Of a DNA stretch of 64,000 nt, positions 27,601 through 35,572 are shown one piece after another. The notes beneath the pieces are model-generated. The model searched no databases. It was given only the letters and a program-made list of their open reading frames with translations, and was not told where the DNA came from. Position 1 is the stretch's first letter, and each line of letters opens with the position of its first letter. Origin of the DNA: UBA2329 sp964577215 (GTDB taxonomy: Bacteria; Bacteroidota; Bacteroidia; Chitinophagales; Saprospiraceae); the NCBI GenBank assembly GCA_964577215.1, contig CAZNYK010000001.1, positions 27,976 to 91,975 of the forward strand, read 5' to 3'. The position numbers were made by a program, and so were the translations under genes.

Positions 27601-28300
27601 NNNNNNNNNNNNNNNNNNNNNNNNNNNNNNNNNNGCCAACGGCTGCGACAGCGTGCGCACCTTACATCTTCAGGTAATACCGGCCCTGGATACGGTACAA
27701 GTTGCCCTGGTCGCCTGCGATTCGAGTGCGGCGGGCGAATTCCTGGTAGTACTTACGAGTCAATTCGGTTGCGACAGCGTGGTAATTACCACGGTCGCCT
27801 ATTTTCCGCTCGAATTGGAAATTGAAATCATACCCGCCACCATAGGCATGAACGATGGCACCGCTACGGTATTCCCTTCCGGCGGGCAAGGACCATACAC
27901 TGTTCTCTGGAGTACCGGCGATACGGGAAACACCGTAACAGGCCTGGCTGCAGGAACCTATTCGCTCAGCCTCACAGATGCCTCCGGATGCGAGGAGGAG
28001 GTAGTTTTCGAGGTTCCCCAGGCTTCAAGCCTGAAAAACATTTCTTCCCTTAGTTCTTTTGAAGCCTTCCCCAACCCTGCCACCGATCAGCTGCGCCTTC
28101 AATTGCAGTTTGCCCGCGTGGAGCGCGGCATCCTCATGCTGCAAGACAAGCTGGGCCGGGCGGTGTACCGCTCGCCTTTTGAAGGGAGCGAATACAATAC
28201 CGACATCAGCATAAAACATCTGTTATCAGGAGTTTATCACTTGAGGGTTGTGGTCGGCAAGCAGGAGGAGGTAAAACAAATAGTAATACACAGCAACTGA
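24686..28300 (+). CDS. T9SS-exported GH38-like glycosidase with surface repeats (contains assembly gap)
   Basis: About 1204 residues including unknowns. ATG 24686 begins a signal peptide (hydrophobic LMFALQCMVLLPAALQPLQA) and fits the promoter just upstream. The mature protein starts with NDNHTDYFW, matching the GH38 alpha-mannosidase H-x-D zinc motif (His45, Asp47). A GH38-like beta-sandwich follows at about 510-790; I could not place the nucleophile Asp with confidence. After about residue 870 come 47-residue repeats (TICQGESFEGYSQSG ... GCDSVRTL) interrupted by 100 Ns. A SprB-like repeat is next (GMNDGTATV ... GGQGPYTVLWSTG). The protein ends in a type A sorting tail (FEAFPNPATDQLRLQL ... 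VYHLRVVVGKQEE). It is probably a cell-surface enzyme trimming the locus glycan. Confidence 0.8.
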   Translation: MKPLKNRYLNYFRLMFALQCMVLLPAALQPLQAQQKHIYIANDNHTDYFWSADAAAYTNVALNEIDYYLDQADATLALPSPYQSRYNLDGAWYAYTYRQHRTAQQFERLINRIKSGHISLPYNFFASTYGGQPTEAVLRGMYWPGKLERRHNLNLSLAVSMENQTLPLGLSSLWSGAGAKYSWKGVCGCSSPVTTNTLRNRNHEIYRYRGLDGGEVLMKWYSLTPAGNVSLGGYAEARYHFSVVETSDAFCNTPRYPYSIAGAFGYGWDDLELLTDIFPQVAQSNSNSLRQVYVSNESDFFEHFESEYDSATLPSESVTYGNDWDTDCASMAGATSRLRMAMEKLRAAEAMASIAALQDSAFYPSENPQREQAWVALGSYWEHNFGIGGCCNTDRASWQADLYEQVQGYVDTLYNSSLRAIAAAVRNPSSLPRFLVFNALGRQRNDFADLPYDGTAEIEVFDVKDNLKAPHQLIQRNGQQYLRIMARQVSPAGYRTFEIRPGSAGPPLPNAAAWNGQVLENEYYRLTVTSQGVISSLIDKQNNNEEFVTPANGRYLNDFGQGLAAGGVITLLDNGPVSATLSCSGPDPLPHTTLITLYKNINRIDIENRITSNFGDGIRTYSFSFNLQSPTLWHEELGAILKAKYTSNGGHYAPPGQPIRHDWQTLNHFADIGGAGKGVTLSNLGAAFMKLGNSSANFLDENSSQINVLIGGRMAGSGPGIANQFNQTDFPNAFSLRTRSTAFDPAEAMQFALEHQNPLVAAMIEGEAQAPLPDTGFTLIDIPNPNLLLWAIKPSEEGMADGGLMMRLWNMGQQTEEALVHFSRPVLEARKATHLETDTGPAAIENGALPLQIGSRKMETYRVFLDSASVDCSTTGSLMQTICQGESFEGYSQSGTYADTLSAANGCDSVRTLVLTVLPNASATLNRTICQGESFEGYSQSGTYADTLSXXXXXXXXXXXXXXXXXXXXXXXXXXXXXXXXXXANGCDSVRTLHLQVIPALDTVQVALVACDSSAAGEFLVVLTSQFGCDSVVITTVAYFPLELEIEIIPATIGMNDGTATVFPSGGQGPYTVLWSTGDTGNTVTGLAAGTYSLSLTDASGCEEEVVFEVPQASSLKNISSLSSFEAFPNPATDQLRLQLQFARVERGILMLQDKLGRAVYRSPFEGSEYNTDISIKHLLSGVYHLRVVVGKQEEVKQIVIHSN
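27327..27657 (+). repeat. 141-bp tandem coding repeat broken by an assembly gap
   Basis: CCATCTGCCAGGGGGA recurs at 27327 and 27468, giving a 141-bp (47-codon) period. The sequence right of the gap rejoins the unit at GCCAACGGCTGCGACAG. The left flank stops inside the same motif (AGCGC), so the gap falls inside a repeat copy. The frame is kept across exactly 100 Ns. Confidence 0.85.
27535..27634. other. Assembly gap (100 Ns)
   Basis: A run of exactly 100 N, the usual placeholder for a gap of unknown length, lies inside the tandem repeat. The real number of repeat copies, and hence the protein length, is unknown. Confidence 0.99.
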
Positions 28301-29373
28301 TGAAAAGCCTGTTATTTGTAGTTGGCGCGAGGCCCAACTTCATTAAGATAGCCCCCATCTGCAAGGCGTTGAAGGATACGCCTCACATGCCGTTCAAAAT
28401 AGTGCATACCGGACAGCACTACGACCGCCTGATGTCGGATGTGTTCTTCGACGAACTCGAAATTCCCGCACCGGATTTTCACCTGAATATCGGCTCCGGA
28501 AACCATGGGCAACAAACCGGCGCCATGATGGCCATGCTGGAGGAACTATGCCTGACGCACCCGTTTTCCGCCATAGTGGTAATTGGCGATGTGAATTCTA
28601 CGCTTGCCGGCGCTTTGGTGGGCGCCAAGTTGCACATCCCCGTGGCGCACGTGGAATCCGGCCTGAGGAGTTTCAACCGCGCCATGCCGGAGGAGATCAA
28701 CCGCGTGGTCACCGATCACGTTTCCGACATCCTGTTTGCCCCCACCCAGACAGCTATGCTCAACCTGGAACGGGAGGGGCTGGAAGACCGCGCATTTTTC
28801 AGCGGCGATGTGATGTACGACATGAGCCTTCAGGGGCTGGAAAAAGCGCGGGAGAAGTCAAATGTATTGAGTTCGCTGCAACTGGTTTCAAGTGGCTACT
28901 ACTTAGCCACCTTGCACCGGCCATACACAGTGGACGACCCTGCGGGCCTGAAGGAGGTCATGACAGGTTTGTCAGAACTCGACAAACCCGTCGTGTTGGC
29001 GGCTCATCCCCGTCTGCGGAAAAACCTGGAACAGTTTGCCGTTTCACCCGGACCGAATGTCCGGATCACCGAGCCGTTCGGATACCTGGACTTCCTGATC
29101 CTGATAAAAGAAGCGGACAAAGTGATCACAGATTCCGGGGGGATACAGAAGGAAAGCTTCTTCCTGCAAACGCCATGCCTGACATTGCGCCCGGAGACTG
29201 AATGGATTGAAACGGTAGAAGCCGGGGCCAATATCCTGGTCAAGGAACGCACGGCACAGGCCATACTCGGGGCCGCAAAACTGAAAATGACGCCCGCTTT
29301 TGAAAGCAGGCCATACGGACAAGGCAACGCCGGCAAAATAATTGTTGACTTTATTCAATCCCGGTATACTTAA
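28300..29373 (+). CDS. UDP-N-acetylglucosamine 2-epimerase family protein (WbpI-like signature)
   Basis: 357 residues. It shares the WecB motif set: GARPNFIKIAP, GDVNSTLA, HVESGLRSFN, MPEEINRVVTD and LHRPYTVD. Its donor-site block reads GGIQKESFFLQTPCLTLRPE then TEWIETVEAG, which resembles WbpI-type epimerases (UDP-2,3-diacetamido-glucuronate 2-epimerase) rather than the TERPE form seen in the copy at 10568. A distinct amino sugar substrate is therefore likely. The TGATG junction with the preceding gene means its start codon overlaps that stop, although the preceding product is exported; coupling rather than shared function explains this. Confidence 0.88.
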   Translation: MKSLLFVVGARPNFIKIAPICKALKDTPHMPFKIVHTGQHYDRLMSDVFFDELEIPAPDFHLNIGSGNHGQQTGAMMAMLEELCLTHPFSAIVVIGDVNSTLAGALVGAKLHIPVAHVESGLRSFNRAMPEEINRVVTDHVSDILFAPTQTAMLNLEREGLEDRAFFSGDVMYDMSLQGLEKAREKSNVLSSLQLVSSGYYLATLHRPYTVDDPAGLKEVMTGLSELDKPVVLAAHPRLRKNLEQFAVSPGPNVRITEPFGYLDFLILIKEADKVITDSGGIQKESFFLQTPCLTLRPETEWIETVEAGANILVKERTAQAILGAAKLKMTPAFESRPYGQGNAGKIIVDFIQSRYT

Positions 29374-29428
29374 TGAAAGCATTTTTCGCCCGGCACACCA
29401 TCCAGTATCTGATCGAAAACAAAAGACG

Positions 29429-30247
29429 ATGAGTTCCCACTCCCTTCCAAAAGAGACCTTTGACCAAAATTCCTCGAAAACCCGGGATTTCACCCTTGCC
29501 ATGTTGCAGCGGCTCTTCGATAGCTTAGAGGCCGCGGGGTACAAATTTCAAACCTTCGCCGAATTTTTGACCGCACCGCAGCCCAAGGCCGTTATTTTAA
29601 GACACGATATCGATGCCAGGAAAACGCATGCGCTTACCTTCGCCCGTCTTCAAAAAGAAAGGGGAATTAAAGGAAGCTATTACTTTCGCATCGTGCCGGA
29701 GAGCTTCGACGCCGGCATCATCCGGGAAATATTTGAAATGGGGCATGAAATAGGCTACCATTACGAAGACATGGACATAGCCCAGGGCGATCATCGCAAG
29801 GCCATTCAATTGTTTGCCCGCCACCTGGAAAAAATCCGGGAGATAGCTCCGGTATCCACCATTTGCATGCACGGCAGCCCCCGTTCCAGCCACGACAACC
29901 GCGATTTGTGGAAACATTACGATTACCGCGATTTTGGAATCGCCGGCGAGCCGTACTTCGACCTGGATTTTTCATCCCTTTTTTACCTCACCGACACCGG
30001 GCGGCGCTGGGACGGGCACAAGGTGAGCATCCGCGACAAAGTGGAAAACAACTTTGGGCTGTCTTTTCATGAAACCCAGGAGGTAGTGGATTGCCTGCTC
30101 AAGGGCGCCTTCCCTCCCTGCGCCATGTTCACCTTCCACCCGCAACGATGGACGGACTCCCCGCTCCTCTGGCTGAAGGAGAAGTACTTCCAGGAACTGA
30201 AAAACGTGGTGAAGTCCGCCATAGTACAGCGGGCAAATTCTCAATAA
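29429..30247 (+). CDS. Polysaccharide-deacetylase-like protein
   Basis: 272 residues from ATG 29429. The frame opens at 29342 inside the epimerase gene, but that would add 29 residues of low family likeness. Visible motifs are VILRHDIDAR (Asp/His strand), GHEIGYHYEDMD and CMHGSPRS, characteristic of the divergent deacetylase-like clade found in LPS and EPS loci, with FTFHPQRW at the end. No signal peptide. Probably a cytoplasmic deacetylase acting on a lipid- or nucleotide-linked sugar. The clade lacks well-studied members, so the reaction is inferred. It is followed by 92 bases before the large synthase. Confidence 0.72.
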   Translation: MSSHSLPKETFDQNSSKTRDFTLAMLQRLFDSLEAAGYKFQTFAEFLTAPQPKAVILRHDIDARKTHALTFARLQKERGIKGSYYFRIVPESFDAGIIREIFEMGHEIGYHYEDMDIAQGDHRKAIQLFARHLEKIREIAPVSTICMHGSPRSSHDNRDLWKHYDYRDFGIAGEPYFDLDFSSLFYLTDTGRRWDGHKVSIRDKVENNFGLSFHETQEVVDCLLKGAFPPCAMFTFHPQRWTDSPLLWLKEKYFQELKNVVKSAIVQRANSQ

Positions 30248-30339
30248 AGCAGTTTTTGCCTTAAAGCAAGCCCGCCTCAACCTCGCTATGCACGTCTCCC
30301 CCAAATAATCTTTGAAACACTCCAAAAAAGCCTTAAGGC

Positions 30340-33300
30340 GTGCCTTACAATTTTAAACCCATACATCAGAAAATTCTCGTCCCCAAGAAAAGTGATTTGC
30401 TCCTGGTCCGGGTGATGATTTTCGGCGCTTGCCTGATCCTCGTCCATTTCATTGGGTGGTTTTTCGATCCGGCGCACCGGGGGCATGAGCTTTTGTTCTG
30501 GGTGTTGGCCATCTCTTTCGGATACAAGATTCTACACTTCTTGTACGAATGGCATTACTTAGCATCCATGAAAGAGACCAAAACCCCGGTTTCTTCCCGG
30601 CAATGGACAGTGGACATGCTGACCACCTATGTGCCGGGCGAACCCTATGAAATGGTCGTAAAGACCCTCGAGGCCATGAAAGCGGTCACTTATCCGCATA
30701 CTACCTATTTGTGCGATGAAGGCAACGATCCCTATCTCAAAGAAGTCTGTAAAAAACTCGGGGTTATCCATGTGTATCGCGGCCCTGACAAAACAGACGC
30801 CAAGGCCGGCAACATCAACTATGCGCTTGAGCGTCATGCCCGCGGAGAAATCTGCATCATACTCGACCCCGACCATGTGCCCGTTCCGGAGTTCATCGAT
30901 CGCGTCATACCATATTTTGAAAACCCGCAGATCGGGTTCGTGCAATGCATCCAGGGTTATTCCAATTTCGGAGAAAGCTTTGTAGCCCGCGCAGCGGCCG
31001 AACAGACCTTTCTGTTTTATGGTCCCCTGATGATGGGCATGCACCGGCGAGGCACGGTGCAGGCCATCGGCGCCAACTGTACTTTCCGCCGAACTGCGTT
31101 GGACAGCATCGGCGGCCATGCGGCCGGCCTCTGCGAAGACATGCACACCTCCATGCGTTTGCACGCCGCCGGATGGAAATCGGTTTACGTACCGGAACTG
31201 CTCACCCGGGGCCGGGTACCTACTGCGCTGTCGGCTTATTTCCAGCAACAGTTGAAATGGGCCCGGGGAAGTTTTGACCTGTTGTTCAAGGTTTATCCAA
31301 GGTTGTTCTCTACCTGGACCCCGCAACAACGCATGCACTACCTGCTCACGCCTATGTATTTTTTATACGGGCTCATCGGCTTGATTGACATCGGTGTTCC
31401 CATCGTTTCGCTAATGAGCTTTGAAGTACCGTTAACCATAGAATTCCAAAGTTTTGTTTTCCGCGTTCTGCCCCTGATCCTCGCCGTTTTTGTCATCCGG
31501 CACTTCGCACAGCATTTTGTGCTGGATGAATACGAACGCGGTTCCCATTACAGAGGAGGATTGCTCAGAGTAGGCACCTGGTGGGTTTATCTGCTGGGAT
31601 TTGTTTATGCCGTACTGGGGAAAAAAGTGCCTTATATCCCAACGCCTAAGGATGACGTAAGGCAGAACGACTGGAAAGGCAGTATCCCCAATCTTATGGC
31701 TATCGGGGTTAGTATTTTCGCCATTGTCTATGGGCTGAGATATGACTTCACCCCCTTTTCTCTTATCATGGCCGGGTTTGCAGGTTTGAATATCCTTTTA
31801 CTGGGAATTGTGGTTTTGGCCGGCCAGCAAAAATTGAGAGACGAGATAGCCCAGGTATTCACATCCAATGTACGCGCGTCGTTAATGAGCGCCTCGCTCC
31901 GGTTCAGGCAAAATATCGTTTACCGGATTATCCGTCATCATACAGTTGCCGCCGGCTTGATTTTATTAGGCTTGGGCATCACTTTTTCCGGCCGGCCCTG
32001 TACATACCGAGGCTTTCATCCGGATAAAGAGGGCTATCCAAAGAATAAAATGGCCGGGCCGGTTGACGCCGAAGAACCCTTTTGGAAAAAATCAAAACGG
32101 AGTGAAGGGACAAAGGCACAACAATCGCCATACTTGTTCGAGGGCTATAAGATATCTCTTCCAGACTCTAACTTTTTAGACAGAATTGAGGCCATCTTAC
32201 TGCAAAAAACAGAACCCCGGAAATATTTGCTCATCCGTTTGAGCTTGCCGGCGCCTGCTGAAATGCCTCCTGCCGTTTGGGATGTTCTCTCCGGGCAAAT
32301 AGACCTTGTATCAGAACTGATGCAGGATTATAAAAAACCGGTAGTGCTGTGCATAGAGATCGATGCGGCAGAGCCCGATAGTATTAGTGCCGGCTTTCAA
32401 CATGTGGCTCGCCGGTTCAAACAGCGCAGCGGAACCAATGTTTCTTTTGCCTGGCCCTTCCGCCTTGGAAATGAAAACCGGTTTCCCGGCCCGGATTATG
32501 TGGATATGATCTTCGTGGAGCAATCAAACGCCCTGACCGGTTACTTCCCGGCACAATTGACAAGCGCCGGGTTCGACCGGCCTGTTATCTTAGCCCTGGG
32601 CCAGAACGCTCAGGCCGCACCGCTCAGGAATGTAGTCGAACCATTTGAGGAAGCGGGAATAGATGTAATAGGTACAATGCAATGGCGTCAGCCCCCTCTG
32701 CAATTCGGAAAAAATGCAACAGGGGACTCCATTCCCTCGACATTTGCACAAGTAGAAAAACCTAAAGACAAACTCCAGGAAAAAGAAAATCCCGCCACCG
32801 GCCTGGTGTACAACAAGGAGTGCGGGCAATACCAATGGATAGTGGAGGGAGCCCCTTTTTATGTCAAAGGAGTTTTTTACAACCCGGAGCAAGACCGGCG
32901 CGACAGGGGCCGGCCCCTCACCCGGCGGCAATTGGAGCAAGACTTTAAGCTTATTAAAGACATGGGGGCAAATGCGATAAGCCGGAGCGCTATGACGATA
33001 TACGACCACAATATCATCAGCATGGCGCAGCAGGAAGGGCTTCGCATCGTGTACCGCTTTCCCATGGCGCCGGATATTGACTACCTCCACGATACCCATA
33101 CCGTCAACAAAATGAAAGCCCGTGTATTGCAATGGGTGAACAGGCACAAAATGCATCCGGGCATCATTGCGTGGAGCCTGGGGAACGATACGTGGCATAA
33201 GCTGGGCTACTACTTTCATCAGCCATATCTCTCAGAAGTCCGCATGGCATACGTAGCTATGATTGAGCAAATAACCGCGGAGATAAAAAATTCAGACCCT

Positions 33301-34113
33301 GGGCGGCCTGTGATTGTTTCCATGGGCGGCGGCTCAGATTTGGCCGGAGCATTAGACGATTTTTACCATGCCGCTCCTTCTCTTGATATCATGTCCATTT
33401 CAGCCTACAGCACAGATGAGTACGCCACTGCCCGGAATTTAATCCAACAGCGGTACCCGGGGCGTCCCTTCCTGGTGGACGAGTTCGGGGAAAAAGCTTC
33501 TCCTCAACGGCACGACCTTAGGCCCGGGCAGGAAAACAGTTTTGAAAAAGCCCGCCTGTACTCGACGATCTGGGATCGTCAAATCGCGGCAAATAAGGGA
33601 GAGAACTTGGGCGGCATTGCCTATTGCTGGCGCGACAGGGCGGAGACAACGGCTGTGTTTTCCGGCTTGACGGATTACAAAGGGCGTCTGAAACCCGCCT
33701 ATTATGCGCTCAAGCAGTCCTGGACCGGAGAGCCCCAAACCTTTGCTTTAAGCGATTTCCGGCTGCACTGGAAAAAAACCCTGGTGACCGAACACGATTA
33801 TTACCATGAATTCACCGTTGTCTCTCCTTTTGCTTCAGATGCTTCCCTGACGTACGAGTGGTACTGGTGTGACGAAAGCCGGTTCGGCTGGCGGGATCAT
33901 ATCCTGATAGACAGGACGGCCCCCCTGGCCTCCGAAAAGGAGAAAGTCGTGAGGGTTTGGCGCAGAGATGCAGCCGATCGCATTTTCACCAAAGAGAACG
34001 GCAGCCGCCTGTACATCAAGGATAGCAATATACGCGGCAACCCCTCGCGGATTTACCTGCACTTGTCAGACAAAACCGGAAACGTGGTGGTAGCTTCCTG
34101 CCCGATCTATTAG
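30340..34113 (+). CDS. Cellulose-synthase-like GT2 fused to glycoside-hydrolase-like TIM barrels
   Basis: 1257 residues from a GTG start; an in-frame TAA (30334-30336) lies just upstream. Two N-terminal spans precede a processive GT2 domain with CDEGND, DPDH (Asp176, Asp178), CED (Asp267) and QQQLKW (302-307), where Lys replaces the usual Arg. Further membrane spans run to about residue 560. Then come a low-complexity linker and a degenerate barrel-like segment (about 600-780; VVLCIEIDAAE, VSFAWPFRLG). Last is a clan-A GH domain (about 830-1130) with WSLGND (Asp950 where the acid/base Glu is expected) and DEFG (Glu1048, nucleophile position). Polymer synthesis coupled to trimming or transglycosylation at the outer face of the inner membrane is inferred. 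Confidence 0.85.
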   Translation: MPYNFKPIHQKILVPKKSDLLLVRVMIFGACLILVHFIGWFFDPAHRGHELLFWVLAISFGYKILHFLYEWHYLASMKETKTPVSSRQWTVDMLTTYVPGEPYEMVVKTLEAMKAVTYPHTTYLCDEGNDPYLKEVCKKLGVIHVYRGPDKTDAKAGNINYALERHARGEICIILDPDHVPVPEFIDRVIPYFENPQIGFVQCIQGYSNFGESFVARAAAEQTFLFYGPLMMGMHRRGTVQAIGANCTFRRTALDSIGGHAAGLCEDMHTSMRLHAAGWKSVYVPELLTRGRVPTALSAYFQQQLKWARGSFDLLFKVYPRLFSTWTPQQRMHYLLTPMYFLYGLIGLIDIGVPIVSLMSFEVPLTIEFQSFVFRVLPLILAVFVIRHFAQHFVLDEYERGSHYRGGLLRVGTWWVYLLGFVYAVLGKKVPYIPTPKDDVRQNDWKGSIPNLMAIGVSIFAIVYGLRYDFTPFSLIMAGFAGLNILLLGIVVLAGQQKLRDEIAQVFTSNVRASLMSASLRFRQNIVYRIIRHHTVAAGLILLGLGITFSGRPCTYRGFHPDKEGYPKNKMAGPVDAEEPFWKKSKRSEGTKAQQSPYLFEGYKISLPDSNFLDRIEAILLQKTEPRKYLLIRLSLPAPAEMPPAVWDVLSGQIDLVSELMQDYKKPVVLCIEIDAAEPDSISAGFQHVARRFKQRSGTNVSFAWPFRLGNENRFPGPDYVDMIFVEQSNALTGYFPAQLTSAGFDRPVILALGQNAQAAPLRNVVEPFEEAGIDVIGTMQWRQPPLQFGKNATGDSIPSTFAQVEKPKDKLQEKENPATGLVYNKECGQYQWIVEGAPFYVKGVFYNPEQDRRDRGRPLTRRQLEQDFKLIKDMGANAISRSAMTIYDHNIISMAQQEGLRIVYRFPMAPDIDYLHDTHTVNKMKARVLQWVNRHKMHPGIIAWSLGNDTWHKLGYYFHQPYLSEVRMAYVAMIEQITAEIKNSDPGRPVIVSMGGGSDLAGALDDFYHAAPSLDIMSISAYSTDEYATARNLIQQRYPGRPFLVDEFGEKASPQRHDLRPGQENSFEKARLYSTIWDRQIAANKGENLGGIAYCWRDRAETTAVFSGLTDYKGRLKPAYYALKQSWTGEPQTFALSDFRLHWKKTLVTEHDYYHEFTVVSPFASDASLTYEWYWCDESRFGWRDHILIDRTAPLASEKEKVVRVWRRDAADRIFTKENGSRLYIKDSNIRGNPSRIYLHLSDKTGNVVVASCPIY

Positions 34114-34117
34114 ACAA

Positions 34118-35485
34118 TTGAACGACACCTTGAAAAATCACCTGTTATCGCTGTTGGGAATAAGCATGCTGGGTTGCGTCGCGGTTTTGGGTTTGTTGCC
34201 TGCCTGCGATACCGCAGAGCAACAACTTCCGAGCGACCACAGACTATACAAATTATCACCCGAGCGAAAAGGCGAACCAACTGTGGAGGTGCGAAAAACC
34301 GCCGATGGGTATCAGCTTTTTCGCCACGGAAAGCCCTATTACGTCAAGGGCGCCTGCGGTACTGCAAATCTGGAAATGCTCAAAGCGGCAGGGGGGAATT
34401 CGATCCGAACCTATACCACCCTGGAACTCGACACGCTGTTGGATAAAGCGCACAGCCTTGACATCACCGTAATGGCAGGACTTTGGGTGGGCTTGCAAAA
34501 AGAAGGATTTGATTACGGGGACGAAGTATCCGTCAAGCGCCAGAAGGAAGAAATTGCAGCCATTGTCAACCGCTACAAGCACCACCCGGCCCTGCTCGCC
34601 TGGGCTGTGGGCAATGAAACCATGATACATGCCTGGGATTACGATAAACTTTGGCCGGTACTGAACGACCTGGTTGACCTGGTGCAGCAACTCGATCCGG
34701 ATCACCCCGTCACCATTGTTGAAGAACTCGCCAATTCCCTTCAACTGGCGCCAAAGTGCCCCAATATTGACTTCCTGGCCGTGAACACGTCCGGAAACAT
34801 CCATTACCTGCACAAGATTGTAAATCCTGACATGCCCTTCATCATAAGCGAGTGGACCAATACCGGTTATTGGGAAAAACTGCACAACTCATGGGGAGCA
34901 GCCGGGGAAGACCCAATTACCATCAAGTACTGGCAACTCAAAAACAATTATTACAACTACATACATCCCATCCGGCCCAATTGCCTGGGAAGCTATGTTT
35001 TTTTCTGGGGGTATAAATACGAGCATACCCACACCTGGTTCAGCATGTTCACCCCGCAGGGGGAGAAGACAGCCTTGGTTGACCTCATGTTCGAGTTCTG
35101 GAGTGGCAAGGTTCCTTCCAATATGGCGCCTTTCCTCGATTCGCTTGCAATCGAGGGGCAAGACATGCAGGCCGAGGTTTTTGTGAATGCAGGCCGGAGC
35201 ATGTGGGTTTCCGCCCGCGCCTGCGACCCCGACGGCGACCCGCTCCTGTACCGCTGGGAGATAGTGCCCGAGGGTTATTCCGGGGAGTTCAGCGCAGAAA
35301 ATTCCTGCTTCGCAAGCCCTTGCCCCCAAATGCTTCCTGCAGAACCCGGCAGGCCCCGGCTCCAGGTTGTCGCTCCCGGCAAACCAGGGCCTTACCGCCT
35401 TTACGTCTATGCAACTGATGGATACGGGAACGCCGCTTATGCCGGCACGCCCTTTTTTGTCATAAACAACAATTTATCGGAGTAA
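34118..35485 (+). CDS. Lipoprotein glycoside hydrolase, clan GH-A (GH2/GH5-like)
   Basis: 455 residues. It begins with TTG at 34118, four bases after the synthase stop; no ATG precedes the signal peptide. The lipobox is LLPAC with Asp at +2. The TIM-barrel domain opens with FRHGKPYYVKGACG and has WAVGNET (Glu167, acid/base) and IISEW (Glu245, nucleophile), so the catalytic pair is intact, unlike that of the fused GH in the preceding gene. A C-terminal Ig/PKD-like domain follows (about 340-450; ARACDPDGDPLLYRW). It probably cleaves or remodels the polymer made by its neighbour in the periplasm or at the outer membrane. Confidence 0.82.
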   Translation: MNDTLKNHLLSLLGISMLGCVAVLGLLPACDTAEQQLPSDHRLYKLSPERKGEPTVEVRKTADGYQLFRHGKPYYVKGACGTANLEMLKAAGGNSIRTYTTLELDTLLDKAHSLDITVMAGLWVGLQKEGFDYGDEVSVKRQKEEIAAIVNRYKHHPALLAWAVGNETMIHAWDYDKLWPVLNDLVDLVQQLDPDHPVTIVEELANSLQLAPKCPNIDFLAVNTSGNIHYLHKIVNPDMPFIISEWTNTGYWEKLHNSWGAAGEDPITIKYWQLKNNYYNYIHPIRPNCLGSYVFFWGYKYEHTHTWFSMFTPQGEKTALVDLMFEFWSGKVPSNMAPFLDSLAIEGQDMQAEVFVNAGRSMWVSARACDPDGDPLLYRWEIVPEGYSGEFSAENSCFASPCPQMLPAEPGRPRLQVVAPGKPGPYRLYVYATDGYGNAAYAGTPFFVINNNLSE

Positions 35486-35572
35486 TATCTGAATCACCCC
35501 CCAAACTTACGCCAAGCATGAACTCTACTTAAATTAATCCTTTCATCTCTCAACCTTCAAACACTATTGAAC

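Noticed and set aside
27327..27660. CRISPR or mobile element at the 141-bp repeat
   Set aside because: The period is a multiple of three and translates to a surface-protein repeat in frame with the flanking gene.
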